NCBI GenBank assembly: GCA_964533785.1
Contig: CAZHNG010000004.1
Location: 1-53,956 of the forward strand
Direction: 5' to 3'
Length of the DNA stretch: 53,956 bases
From: JANQRV01 sp964533785
Lineage (GTDB): Bacteria > Bacteroidota > Bacteroidia > Chitinophagales > Saprospiraceae
Shown here: in pieces, positions 1 through 7,952 of the stretch
Layout of the letters: the number at the start of each line of letters is the position of its first letter
How positions within the stretch are numbered: the first letter of the stretch is position 1
Made by a program: the position numbers and the translations under genes
Notes under the pieces: model-generated
What the model was told of the DNA's origin: nothing
The model's input: the letters and a program-made list of their open reading frames with translations, nothing else
The model's database searches: none

Positions 1-41
1 AGAATAAATAAAATTTCCGTTGATTGTCAATTAGTTAGAAT

Positions 42-83
42 TTTTAGTCTAACTCCTAGAGTCTAGCGTCAAAAGTCTAGAAA
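42..83. repeat. CTAGCGT-type heptamer repeat, copy 1
   Basis: Six 7-base units run in phase: TTTTAGT, CTAACTC, CTAGAGT, CTAGCGT, CAAAAGT, CTAGAAA. The same units, including the CAAAAGT-CTA end, recur in opposite orientation at 27604-27645 and in shorter form at 48513, 23346 and 51950. It lies just upstream of the oxidoreductase start. Confidence 0.6.
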
Positions 84-129
84 AGAAACAATCATATCAC
101 TTACTTAATCTTTAAAACTTTTTAGATCA

Positions 130-1293
130 TTGGCTAAAGTCAAGGGGAAATATGATCTGAGTTACTGGGAGCGATCTACTTTTTTCGACAATATTGATGT
201 TGCGGTAATCGGAAGCGGTATTGTGGGCTTGAGCTGCGCAATTCATTTGAAAGAAAAACATCCGTTCTTAAAGGTGGTCATTCTGGAAAGAGGCCCTTTG
301 CCCATTGGGGCGAGCACCCGGAACGCAGGATTTGCCTGCTTTGGCAGCGTAACCGAGTTATTAGACGACCTTGAGCAACACGGTGAAGATCTCGTTTGGC
401 AATTGGTAGAAAAACGCTACCGCGGATTACAGGAACTGAGAAAAAAGTACGGAGAAAAGTCCCTGCGATTTCATTCCTGGGGAGGTTATGAATTATTCCG
501 CAACCACGAAGATGAGACCAGCTACGATCAAGCTTGGAGCCAATTACCCTATCTGAACAGCACCCTGAAAAATATTACCGGTCTTGAAGCTACTTTTCTT
601 CCTGCCGACCACAAAATAAACGAGTTTGGTTTTTCGGGCATCAAGCATTTGATCTTAAACCAGGCTGAAGGCCAGCTCAATACCGGCCAACTCATGAAGA
701 CCTTACTACACCATGCCCAACATTTAGGTATTACTATTTTCAATGGAATAAAGGTAAAATCCCTTCAAGAAGAAGGTACATACAATACCATAATAACGAA
801 TAAAGACTGGACGATCCATTGCAAAAAAGCGGTAATAGCAACGAACGGTTTTGCCCACCAACTTCTAGGCAATCTGGATATTTTTCCGGCCAGAAACCAG
901 GTTTTGATCACTACCCCCATCAACAACTTAAGGATCAAGGGGACTTTTCATTATGACCGGGGCTATTTTTACTTCCGGAATATCGACAACCGGGTCTTGA
1001 TCGGCGGCGGCCGGAATCTGGCCATGGAAAAAGAAAAAACTGAAGTTTTAGGGACAACGCCCTTCATTCAAGCCGTATTGATCAAGATCCTTAAAGATTA
1101 CATCGTACCCGAACAGACCTTCGAAATAGACCATAGCTGGAGTGGAATTATGGGCCTTGGAGCGGAAAAGACCCCTATTGTCCGGCAACTCAGCGAACAT
1201 ACCTTTGTCAGTATCCGGTTAGGAGGAATGGGGGTGGCGATCGGCAACCTCATCGGTACCGAAGTCGCTGAGCTGGTGTTAGCGTCTTTGTAG
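130..1293 (+). CDS. FAD-dependent oxidoreductase, D-amino-acid/glycine oxidase (DAO) family
   Basis: This 387-residue protein has an N-terminal Rossmann fold with the dinucleotide motif VIGSGIVGLS (about residues 26-35), followed by an E-R pair (LERG) suited to binding the ADP ribose of FAD. The stretch GASTRNAGFACFGS matches the flavin-proximal loop of DAO-family enzymes. The C-terminal half has the usual second FAD contact (GIMGLGAEKTPIV, then RLGGMGVAIGNL). The substrate cannot be told from sequence; a secondary or tertiary amine is the family norm. The start is a TTG: the frame is closed by a stop 22 bases upstream and no ATG fits. It stands alone, with a repeat-rich non-coding stretch after it. 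No signal peptide is seen, so it is probably cytoplasmic. Confidence 0.85.
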   Translation: MAKVKGKYDLSYWERSTFFDNIDVAVIGSGIVGLSCAIHLKEKHPFLKVVILERGPLPIGASTRNAGFACFGSVTELLDDLEQHGEDLVWQLVEKRYRGLQELRKKYGEKSLRFHSWGGYELFRNHEDETSYDQAWSQLPYLNSTLKNITGLEATFLPADHKINEFGFSGIKHLILNQAEGQLNTGQLMKTLLHHAQHLGITIFNGIKVKSLQEEGTYNTIITNKDWTIHCKKAVIATNGFAHQLLGNLDIFPARNQVLITTPINNLRIKGTFHYDRGYFYFRNIDNRVLIGGGRNLAMEKEKTEVLGTTPFIQAVLIKILKDYIVPEQTFEIDHSWSGIMGLGAEKTPIVRQLSEHTFVSIRLGGMGVAIGNLIGTEVAELVLASL

Positions 1294-1329
1294 GGAAAGA
1301 TGCCAAGTACTAAGATGCTAGATTTTAGG

Positions 1330-1450
1330 TGTATTGACCTCTGAACTTGGGGGCAATTTCAATCACCACAAAGAACGCGAAGTTCTTTTTTCTTCGCGGT
1401 TCTTCAGCGGTGGATAAAAGCCGTTGACCCCAAGTTTGCCCGGCAGTACA
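1330..1450. repeat. Imperfect inverted repeat in the 1294-1738 non-coding stretch
   Basis: The gap 1294-1738 holds no credible gene. Arms at 1330-1356 and 1424-1450 are inverted copies matching at 19 of 27 positions, with a shared core AACTTGGGG. Nested inside is a near-perfect hairpin at 1371-1404 (AAGAACGCGAAG with CTTCGCGGTTCTT). A third copy of the left arm lies at 23354-23376 and matches at 19 of 23, all differences being transitions. This looks like a small dispersed non-coding element. Confidence 0.5.
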
Positions 1451-1738
1451 TTCAGGGTTTAGGGCTTCCATTTCGTGTACTTTGTTATTCGGCGGAGCCG
1501 ATTTTCGTGATAAATATGTCTCATCTTTACCATAATTTTCCTATTCGTGAATTCGTGGTTTCTTAGATGCAATAGTTTAACCGTTGAAATGAAATTGTCT
1601 TCGTACACCCTTTAAATTAAATTTCATCCAATAAGCAATTAGACCAATTTGGATTACCGTTAAATGGAAAACATGGATTAATTTGGGGGAATTCCCTGTC
1701 AAGTTTTTAACTTCGCTTCCTTCCTAAAAATCAGATCT

Positions 1739-2425
1739 GTGAGTAAAATAATTATCGCCATTGATGGATATTCTGCCTGTGGAAAGAGTACACTGGCTAA
1801 GGGGCTGGCTGCTGAGTTAGGCTATGTCTACATTGATTCGGGGGCTATGTACCGGGCCGTCACCTTGTACTTCCTTCAAAATAACATCGACATCCAAGAC
1901 CATGAAGCCGTCATCAGTGCACTGGATAAGATCCATATCCATTTTGAAAATATTGACGGGGGCAACTATACTTTTTTAAATGGACGGAATGTAGAAAAGG
2001 AGATCCGGGAAATGCCGGTTTCACAAAAAGTAAGTCCGGTAGCCGCCATCCCCGAAGTGCGAAGGGCAATGGTCAAGCTCCAACAACAGATGGGGATCGA
2101 AAAAGGTATTGTCATGGATGGCAGAGACATAGGCACGGTGGTTTTCCCTGATGCCGAATTAAAGCTGTTTCTCACCGCAGCACTCGATGAAAGAGTGAAT
2201 CGCCGGTACCGGGAAATTCAAAAGAAAGGATATTCCATTGACAGAAAAGCCGTACAAACTAATCTTGAAGAACGCGACGCTATTGATTCCAATCGTTCCG
2301 AGGGACCTCTACGCCAGGCAAAAGATGCCATACTGCTCGACAGTACGAACCTGGAAAAATCCGAGCAACTGGCCATGGGTTTGGCTTTGGCGAAGGAACG
2401 GATTGCGATGAGCAATGAGCAATGA
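1739..2425 (+). CDS. cmk: Cytidylate kinase
   Basis: This enzyme phosphorylates CMP and dCMP to the diphosphates with ATP, in the cytoplasm. The P-loop DGYSACGKST is at residues 9-18, followed by the cytidylate-kinase signature YIDSGAMYRAVT. Later come the nucleotide-binding stretch MDGRDIGTVVFPDA and the lid arginines (DERVNRRYREIQKKG). The length of 228 residues is normal. The start is GTG, immediately before the conserved SKIIIAIDG strand. The last residues (AMSNEQ) and the stop codon are encoded by the beginning of a heptamer repeat that continues downstream, so the natural C-terminus appears to have been replaced or extended by repeat DNA. Confidence 0.95.
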   Translation: MSKIIIAIDGYSACGKSTLAKGLAAELGYVYIDSGAMYRAVTLYFLQNNIDIQDHEAVISALDKIHIHFENIDGGNYTFLNGRNVEKEIREMPVSQKVSPVAAIPEVRRAMVKLQQQMGIEKGIVMDGRDIGTVVFPDAELKLFLTAALDERVNRRYREIQKKGYSIDRKAVQTNLEERDAIDSNRSEGPLRQAKDAILLDSTNLEKSEQLAMGLALAKERIAMSNEQ

Positions 2426-2480
2426 GCAATGAGCAATGAACAATGAGCGATGAGCGATGAGCGATGAGCAATGAACAATT
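2405..2480 (+). repeat. Heptamer tandem repeat, unit [G/A]C[A/G]ATGA, about 10.5 copies
   Basis: Ten 7-base units (GCGATGA, GCAATGA and ACAATGA variants) run in perfect phase from 2405, overlapping the last codons and stop of cmk. The second array of the same units and orientation is at 20857-20968. On the plus strand every frame meets TGA; on the minus strand all three frames are open, which explains spurious reading frames there. Confidence 0.9.
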
Positions 2481-2594
2481 GACGGTCAGGCTTTCGGGTT
2501 TGTTTTTGTATCAATCCCTGTATTCATCAATGTATGAGTTTAATTCGGCGATTTTTTTATTGTCTTGGGAGAAAAAAACATAATTTTAGAGCCT

Positions 2595-2695
2595 GTTTGG
2601 AATTTATGACTTTGTACATTCACTTGGCTATTATATTGTTATGATGTAATTTTCGTGTTGATTACCATAAGGCTTCGCTGCCATAAATTCCAAAC
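2595..2695. repeat. Small element with 14-bp inverted ends, in the 2481-2890 non-coding stretch
   Basis: GTTTGGAATTTATG at 2595-2608 is matched perfectly by its reverse complement at 2682-2695. The interior is AT-rich and non-coding. A separate hairpin (CCCGAC, 7-base loop, GTCGGG) lies at 2721-2739. Nothing else in 2481-2890 looks like a gene. The size and ends would fit a MITE or insertion-sequence remnant, but no target-site duplication is evident. Confidence 0.4.
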
Positions 2696-2890
2696 CAAGC
2701 CATGAGCAATGCTGGTTTTTCCCGACGATAGCTGTCGGGATTGAGCATTTTTGCATTATGAAAACATAAAGAATATTCGAAATGAATTAAAATCATCACT
2801 TGTGATCTCATAACATAGCTTAAGAAATCAAAACATGCTCTTAAGAAGTTAATGATTTGTGTAAATTGTAAATCCAGAAGAAAATAAGCC

Positions 2891-3712
2891 ATGGATTTGA
2901 TTGCTGAGAGTCAAAAAAATATTTCTCAATTTAAAACAGGGTTTTTCAAGGTCAGAGAGTCGATTGACTTTATCAGGAAACATCAACTTTGGAATGGATT
3001 AGACCGTTATGGATGGTTATCCAAACTATTAATTGTGGTAGCCATATTATTGGGATTATCGTTCATCAAGATCGTAGTCAATTGGTGGGATAAATCGGAT
3101 GCTTCTTCTATTTATGCGGCAAGCCAAAGCGTTGGAATGCTGGCAATGGATATTTTCAACGAAGGCTTTTTGCCTATTTTTACCAGCGGTTCCAATTATT
3201 TGTTGTTGGCATTAGTGGAGGTTTTAGTCTTCCATTTTTCCCGCCGCACTTTGGAAATATTGACCAAAAAAGCAGGTGAAACGGCATTTAAAGACTTTAT
3301 AAATGCTCAAAAGCGGATGATCAAAGTGATGTTCTTTGCCTGGATCGCAGGGATGGTGATCGAAGTAATACTAAGCATTGTTTTTGGCATTTTTGAGTTT
3401 TTATCCTTTTTGCAATCTCCGCTTTCATTAGTGGTAGAAATTTATTTCCTGGGTTTTGCCATTCTGGATAATTACAACGAACAATTTGGATTGAAAGTCA
3501 AAGAAAGTTTCAAATACCTGCAGGATTATATGGGACTGGTTCTGTCAATAGGCCTGATCGTCTACCTTTTGATCCAAGTACCTATTTTCGGCCCTATTGT
3601 AGCCCCTATTGTAGCCGCTGTGGCAGGTACATTAGCGATGTACGAATTAGCAGATCTACACAAAAGAAAAAAATCACAAAAGATCAATCCGGAAGATTTA
3701 GTTATCGAATAA
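2891..3712 (+). CDS. Multi-pass membrane protein of unknown function
   Basis: I do not recognise this 273-residue protein. It has a soluble N-terminus of about 40 residues, a membrane segment at about 44-62, and further hydrophobic segments near 100-115, 150-170, 175-195 and 215-250. A basic C-terminal tail follows (HKRKKSQK). The two central segments are broken by Phe-rich turns. The ATG is well placed after a long non-coding stretch. It is convergent with the cupin gene, and the two coding ends overlap by 11 bases. The protein probably sits in the inner membrane. Confidence 0.7.
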   Translation: MDLIAESQKNISQFKTGFFKVRESIDFIRKHQLWNGLDRYGWLSKLLIVVAILLGLSFIKIVVNWWDKSDASSIYAASQSVGMLAMDIFNEGFLPIFTSGSNYLLLALVEVLVFHFSRRTLEILTKKAGETAFKDFINAQKRMIKVMFFAWIAGMVIEVILSIVFGIFEFLSFLQSPLSLVVEIYFLGFAILDNYNEQFGLKVKESFKYLQDYMGLVLSIGLIVYLLIQVPIFGPIVAPIVAAVAGTLAMYELADLHKRKKSQKINPEDLVIE

Positions 3713-4034
3713 TTTCGCCTCCTTTCGGCCCATAAAATATGACCCACGTTGCGAAATCATCAGAAAATTCTTCGAACCGGTGTTCCTTACCAGCCGGAGC
3801 AAACAAAAAGTCTCCCGTTTGAAAACTAACTCTATCTCCGTCCATAAAAAAAGATCCCCTACCGGAAGCCACAATGTATACCTCATCTCTGTCATGAGGT
3901 TTTTGTAAATCAACCTTTTCTGGTTTGTAATACTCCAGCAACAAGGAGCCATGCTGAAATAAATCAACAAATGGTTCCTCTGCCATCTGCAGCATTTTTT
4001 TAGCTGTTTCAAGACCTACCTTAAATTTATCCAT
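3702..4034 (-). CDS. Cupin-domain protein
   Basis: This 110-residue single-domain cupin has the motif-1 region HDRDEVYIVASGRGSFFMDG (about 47-66, with His and Glu metal ligands) and the motif-2 region GDFLFAPAGKEHRFEEF (about 73-89, with the second His). Such small cupins bind a metal and often act as isomerases, dioxygenases or sensors; the substrate cannot be inferred. The length is typical. The alternative reading frame across the same DNA lacks these motifs. It diverges from mscS, with 52 bases between the start codons. Confidence 0.85.
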   Translation of the reverse strand: MDKFKVGLETAKKMLQMAEEPFVDLFQHGSLLLEYYKPEKVDLQKPHDRDEVYIVASGRGSFFMDGDRVSFQTGDFLFAPAGKEHRFEEFSDDFATWVIFYGPKGGEIIR

Positions 4035-4047
4035 AATAATTTCCTGT

Positions 4048-4055
4048 TATATTTG
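4048..4055 (+). promoter_or_regulatory. Bacteroidota -7 box for mscS
   Basis: TATATTTG fits TAnnTTTG and lies 32 bases before the mscS ATG. No clear TTG is present at the expected -33 position, so this is only half of the consensus. Confidence 0.4.
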
Positions 4056-4086
4056 TGTATCGTAATCTGGTTAATAATCTACTAAA

Positions 4087-4908
4087 ATGCAGGAACAAAT
4101 TAGCGAATACATTGATAGGGCGATCGAATTTGGAGTCACTTATTTACCAAAGATAGCCCTGGCGGTCTTATTACTCTTTGTGGGCTTTAGGGCGATCAAA
4201 AAGATCAGCCAGTTGGTCAAAAAATCCTTAAGCCGCTCTTCCTTTAACTATGAAATTGTGTCATTCATAGTATCCTTGATCGATATCAGTTTGAAGGTAT
4301 TGTTATTATTGATCATTGCCGGCATAATCGGTATCGATACGACGGCCTTAGTCGGGATATTGGCTGCTGCCGGATTTGCGGTAGGCTTGGCGCTACAAGG
4401 CAGCTTAGGCAACTTCGCGGCAGGTATTATCATCCTGGTTTTCCGCCCTTATAAAGTAGGCGATTGGATCGAAGTACAGGATAAATTCGGCAAAGTAGAA
4501 GAGATCCAGATATTCAATACCATCATGGCAACGCCCGGAAAGAAAACCCTGATCATCCCGAATGGCCAGGTAATAGAAGGGGTTGTTACCAACTTTTCCC
4601 AAAAGGGAAGTATTCGTTTAGAGATGAACGTCAGCATCCCTTACGAAGAAAGTTTTCCAAAAGCAAAATCCATAATACTCGAAACCTTGAGTCGCATACC
4701 AGAGGTGCTGCAAACGCCTCAACCCGAGATCGGCATAGAAGCCTTTGACTCCCATAATGTTCTACTGACCGTTCGTCCTTATGTTGCTCCGGACGACTAC
4801 TGGCCGGTTACTTTTGAAGCCCACGAAAAGATCAAACAGGCTTTTCACGCCAATAACATTAAAGTAGCCTACTCTGAGGGTATTGAATTGGGGAATATTG
4901 GGGAGTAA
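4087..4908 (+). CDS. mscS: Small-conductance mechanosensitive channel, MscS family
   Basis: MscS channels open under membrane tension and release solutes on osmotic downshock. The 273-residue length is close to E. coli MscS. Two N-terminal membrane helices (about 20-35 and 60-85) precede the pore helix, which shows the Gly/Ala-rich packing pattern AAAGFAVGLALQGSLGNFAAG (about 93-113). The conserved VFRPYKVGDWIEV follows, then the beta domain (TIMATPGKKTLIIPNGQV, where MscS proteins usually have TxxxxxDxxxxxxPN). The C-terminal alpha/beta cage follows. It is an inner-membrane heptamer by family. The downstream 355 bases hold no gene. Confidence 0.93.
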   Translation: MQEQISEYIDRAIEFGVTYLPKIALAVLLLFVGFRAIKKISQLVKKSLSRSSFNYEIVSFIVSLIDISLKVLLLLIIAGIIGIDTTALVGILAAAGFAVGLALQGSLGNFAAGIIILVFRPYKVGDWIEVQDKFGKVEEIQIFNTIMATPGKKTLIIPNGQVIEGVVTNFSQKGSIRLEMNVSIPYEESFPKAKSIILETLSRIPEVLQTPQPEIGIEAFDSHNVLLTVRPYVAPDDYWPVTFEAHEKIKQAFHANNIKVAYSEGIELGNIGE

Positions 4909-5263
4909 AGAGTAGGGGAGAGAAATCAGAATTGAGAAGTGAGATTTAAGTGAAATAATAAGATTTGAGATGCAGAAGCAAAAGGGAAATTGGCCCCGTC
5001 GCCGAAAGATCGAGCAGGGCCCGCATGTTTGACTTTATCTTAAGTGGGCGGGTTATCTATTATTTATAATAAAGGCCCACCCTCCTACCAAGCCAACCGG
5101 CGGGCATCCCGAAGAACCCCGAAGGCTCTTCGATAACTTATAATATGCGCACACATAAGTTTTTAACAACAATAAAACAAATTTAATGTTTTAAAAATTA
5201 AAAACCAAAATTTCCTGCTTATTTTCTTTTGTTCAGATAGATGGGAACAAAAAATCTTTCTAA
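4909..5263. other. Non-coding stretch between mscS and folK
   Basis: No gene is visible. Just after mscS, degenerate 7-base units run in phase at 4920-4954 (GAGAAAT, CAGAATT, GAGAAGT, GAGATTT, AAGTGAA), resembling a decayed heptamer array. A hairpin (CGAAGAACC with GGCTCTTCG, 5-base loop) lies at 5110-5132. It could end convergent transcripts, though it has no T-run. Confidence 0.4.
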
Positions 5264-5752
5264 TCAACATTCCACCCAAGCATGTACCTCTAACGGATCC
5301 TTACTAAGCTCCAACAACTCCGTCATATTTAACTTAAATTTCGGATGACAATGATCCGGTGCAATTTCCACCATCGGAACCAAAACAAAGTTCCGCTCCT
5401 GTATAAATGGATGTGGGATCGATAACCGCTCCGATTCGATAACCAATTCATCGTAAAAAAGAATATCAATGTCAATCAATCTTTCTTTCCATTTTTCCCT
5501 TCGCATGCGCCCCATCCGCTTCTCAATAGCCAGTACTTCATCTAATAGCCGGAAGGGTAAAATATCCGTTTCAATTAATATGACCTGATTCAAGAAAGTA
5601 GGTTGATCCTGTATTCCCCAGGCCTCCGTCTCATAAATACTCGAAGCACGAACCAAACGGCTTGGAAGCCGGGATAAGTGCCAATTGGCCGTCGATAAAT
5701 TACGCTCTCGATCTCCTAAATTCGTCCCTAACTGAATATATACTTGCGCCAT
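5264..5752 (-). CDS. folK: 2-amino-4-hydroxy-6-hydroxymethyldihydropteridine diphosphokinase (HPPK)
   Basis: HPPK transfers pyrophosphate from ATP to the pterin precursor of folate. The 162-residue length is typical. The start IQLGTNLGDRERNL matches the family N-terminus. The pterin-binding loop YETEAWG is near residue 40, the catalytic stretch KWKERLIDIDILFYDE (about 108-123) carries the conserved Arg and DxD metal ligands, and IPHPFIQERNFVLVPMVEIAPD is the C-terminal signature. It diverges from the DinB gene across a 49-base region that holds facing promoters. Confidence 0.96.
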   Translation of the reverse strand: MAQVYIQLGTNLGDRERNLSTANWHLSRLPSRLVRASSIYETEAWGIQDQPTFLNQVILIETDILPFRLLDEVLAIEKRMGRMRREKWKERLIDIDILFYDELVIESERLSIPHPFIQERNFVLVPMVEIAPDHCHPKFKLNMTELLELSKDPLEVHAWVEC

Positions 5753-5755
5753 TAT

Positions 5756-5794
5756 TTGTAAAATAGACTATTTGGTTTATTTTTGTCAAAATTA
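5756..5794. promoter_or_regulatory. Divergent folK / dinB-like promoter pair
   Basis: Plus strand: TTG at 5756-5758, 19-base spacer, TATTTTTG at 5778-5785, 16 bases before ATG 5802. This is a full Bacteroidota consensus. Minus strand: TAATTTTG read from 5794 to 5787, for folK. The two -7 boxes are separated by one base and form a near-palindrome, so both polymerases would compete for the same site. Confidence 0.65.
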
Positions 5795-5801
5795 CCAACC
5801 T

Positions 5802-6356
5802 ATGGCCAACACTTTCGACAAATCAAAAATACTCGATCACCTCAAACAAAGGTTCGAACAAGTCAATGATCTCATTAACAAAACCGAAGAAGAAAAGTTA
5901 CATAGACCGCGTGGAAACAAATGGTCGACCGCTGAGTTAATTCACCACATGATCCTGACGACGGCCTCCGTAGCTTCTATGTTAAAGTACTCACCGGCCC
6001 TGTTAAAAATGCGTTTTGGGACTCCCAAACACTCTTCCCGCCAGTACAGTGAAATTTTAGATCACTACAACAGCCACTTTGAAGAGCCCCGAAAAGCACC
6101 GGAGAAGTATGTCCCCAAATCTGATGCCAAAATTGATCGGGACAGCTTACAGAGAGACTGGAACTCTATCTTTCCAAAGTTCGTGGAAAGGTTAAAAAAA
6201 TGGACTGAAGCTGACCTGGATCAAACTGGTGCTCCTCACCCTATCGTAGAAATGCTTACGGTACGGGAACATTTATACGTCGCTATACTACACCTGGATC
6301 TACACCTTGGGCAATTGAAAGCAGAGGGACTATATTCGCCGCCAAAAGGAAATTGA
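5802..6356 (+). CDS. DinB/YfiT-like metal-dependent four-helix protein
   Basis: This protein of 184 residues (from ATG 5802) has the DinB-superfamily pattern: a first helix with LKQRFEQVNDLI, then KWSTAELIHHMILT carrying the first His ligand region, and a late HLYVAILHLDLHLGQL carrying further His ligands. Such proteins bind a divalent metal and several act as thiol-dependent transferases or hydrolases; the substrate is unknown. ATG 5802 is preferred over a start at 5772 because the promoter -7 box lies at 5778-5785. The stop codon is 8 bases before the TetR start, and three genes run on in close succession, suggesting an operon. Confidence 0.8.
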   Translation: MANTFDKSKILDHLKQRFEQVNDLINKTEEEKLHRPRGNKWSTAELIHHMILTTASVASMLKYSPALLKMRFGTPKHSSRQYSEILDHYNSHFEEPRKAPEKYVPKSDAKIDRDSLQRDWNSIFPKFVERLKKWTEADLDQTGAPHPIVEMLTVREHLYVAILHLDLHLGQLKAEGLYSPPKGN

Positions 6357-6364
6357 CGCCTTCT

Positions 6365-6958
6365 ATGACCAAAGCAGAAAAAACCAAGCAGTTCATTATT
6401 TCCCAGGCAGCAATTCTCTTTAACCAAAAAGGTTTTTCCGGTACCGCTATGGACGATATTATTGCCCGGACAGGGCTTTCTAAAGGAGCTATTTACGGCC
6501 ATTTCAAGAACAAAGAAGAAATTGCCGTCGCTGCTTTTGAACATGCCGTAAATACCGTAACCCGAGAAGTACGAGAACGCACTAAGGTCATCGATAACGT
6601 GGTAGACAAATTAAAGGCCGTCATTTATTTCTATAAGGAACGCATCCTTAATCCGCCCATAGAAGGAGGTTGTCCGATACAAAATACTTCCGTTGACGCT
6701 GACGACCATCATCCTATACTCCGGGAAAAAGTAAAAGCAGCACTGAACACCTGGATAGACCGAATGGTTTATGTTTTACAGAAAGGCATGAAAAGAGGGG
6801 AAATCCGGGTTGATGTTGACGCCCGCGAGTTTGCCACTCAATTTATTGCTACCCTGGAAGGAGGTATCATGCTCTCTCAACTCTATAAAGACGTTCGCTA
6901 TTTTGACATCACAGCCAGGCAATTGTTGCATATGGTAAAAGATCTAGAAAATGAATGA
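6365..6958 (+). CDS. TetR/AcrR-family transcriptional repressor
   Basis: From ATG 6365 the protein is 197 residues. A TTG at 6353 overlapping the previous stop is the alternative start. The N-terminal DNA-binding domain has the canonical TetR helix-turn-helix (TAMDDIIARTGLSKGAIYGH, then FKNKEEI). The C-terminal ligand-binding domain contains GGCPIQNTSVDADDHHPILR, a pattern seen in TetR proteins with a Cys near the ligand pocket. It overlaps the following hydrolase gene by 8 bases and follows the DinB gene, so it probably regulates this three-gene unit. No operator dyad was identified upstream. Confidence 0.88.
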   Translation: MTKAEKTKQFIISQAAILFNQKGFSGTAMDDIIARTGLSKGAIYGHFKNKEEIAVAAFEHAVNTVTREVRERTKVIDNVVDKLKAVIYFYKERILNPPIEGGCPIQNTSVDADDHHPILREKVKAALNTWIDRMVYVLQKGMKRGEIRVDVDAREFATQFIATLEGGIMLSQLYKDVRYFDITARQLLHMVKDLENE

Positions 6959-7910
6959 CAATTCACCCGCCATTTTACATATTAAAGCTAAGCCCGGAGA
7001 ACTGCCCGACCCCAGGCTTCCGAAAGATCCGCCCATCCTGCCTTATGTGAGATTCGGGTTCAAAACGCTGGGAAATATTTTTCCCGGACTGGCAGCTAAT
7101 ATTGCCTACCTTTTGTTTGCCACGCCGCGTACGCGAGCAGTACATAGGAAATCCGATCCCATATTGGAAACTGCCCGTCTTTTTGANNNNNNNNNNGCAT
7201 TGCACCGCCACATCGATGGAGAGATCAACCTCGGTTCCGGCAAACGCATCCTCAAAGCCTACGAATGGGGTAAAGGTGAAAGAACCATCTTACTGGTTCA
7301 CGGCTGGGAATCACGCGGAACCGCTCTTCGCACTTTCGCACCTAAACTGGTGGAGCAAGGATTCAGGGTAGTTACCTTTGACGGCCCTGCCCACGGGGAT
7401 TCGCAGGGAAAAAGGACCAACCTGATGCACTTTGGTGGAGCAATTACAGCTATGATCCGGCAAATTGGCCCGGTGGACGCGATCATTGCCCATTCCTTTG
7501 GAGGGGCTTCTGCCATGTATGCGCTGAGCCAGATCAAACCGGTGACGACTATCAATAAGATCGTTTTGATTTCCAGCCCCGCCAAAATGAACGTTGTCAT
7601 TCAGGAAGCCAGAAAAAAACTGGGGTTGCCCAGAAGGGTCTACGAGCGTTTCTTATCGAAATTGGAAGCTATGCTTGGAATGCCCATAGAAATGGCGAAT
7701 ATTACAGCACTTCACGATAAAGTATCGGTCAAAGAAGCTTTAATAATACACGATATCAAGGATCCTGCCGTCCCCTACCAATATAGTTGTGCGGTGGCCG
7801 AATCCTGGCCGGAAGCACAATTGATCTCAACGGAAAACATGGGGCATTATTTACTAATGAAACATCCCAGAGTGATACAAGAAGTAGTAGAGTTTATTAC
7901 AGAACGATAG
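6951..7910 (+). CDS. Alpha/beta-hydrolase
   Basis: This protein of about 319 residues has an alpha/beta-hydrolase core. The oxyanion strand-loop is LLVHGWESRG, followed by VVTFDGPAHGDSQGKRT. The nucleophile elbow IIAHSFGGASAMYAL has Ser in A-H-S-F-G (the first Gly of GxSxG is replaced by Ala). An acid lies in IIHDIKDPAVPY and a catalytic His in ENMGHYLLMKHP. The roughly 80-residue N-terminal extension is rich in proline and basic residues. A ten-N gap at 7187-7196 hides about three residues and keeps the frame, so the exact length there is unknown. It overlaps the TetR gene and ends in a TAG immediately before an unrelated gene remnant. Confidence 0.85.
   Translation: MNDNSPAILHIKAKPGELPDPRLPKDPPILPYVRFGFKTLGNIFPGLAANIAYLLFATPRTRAVHRKSDPILETARLFXXXXALHRHIDGEINLGSGKRILKAYEWGKGERTILLVHGWESRGTALRTFAPKLVEQGFRVVTFDGPAHGDSQGKRTNLMHFGGAITAMIRQIGPVDAIIAHSFGGASAMYALSQIKPVTTINKIVLISSPAKMNVVIQEARKKLGLPRRVYERFLSKLEAMLGMPIEMANITALHDKVSVKEALIIHDIKDPAVPYQYSCAVAESWPEAQLISTENMGHYLLMKHPRVIQEVVEFITER
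7187..7196. other. Assembly gap (10 N)
   Basis: This is a placeholder of ten N within the alpha/beta-hydrolase gene; the true gap length is unknown. Confidence 0.99.
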
Positions 7911-7952
7911 CGCAATCTTACGCCATTTCCTTATCTTGCGCCAACACAAAGT

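Noticed and set aside
2662..2892. 76-codon minus-strand frame upstream of the membrane protein
   Set aside because: It covers inverted repeats and promoter DNA, and reads as low-complexity translation of AT-rich sequence.
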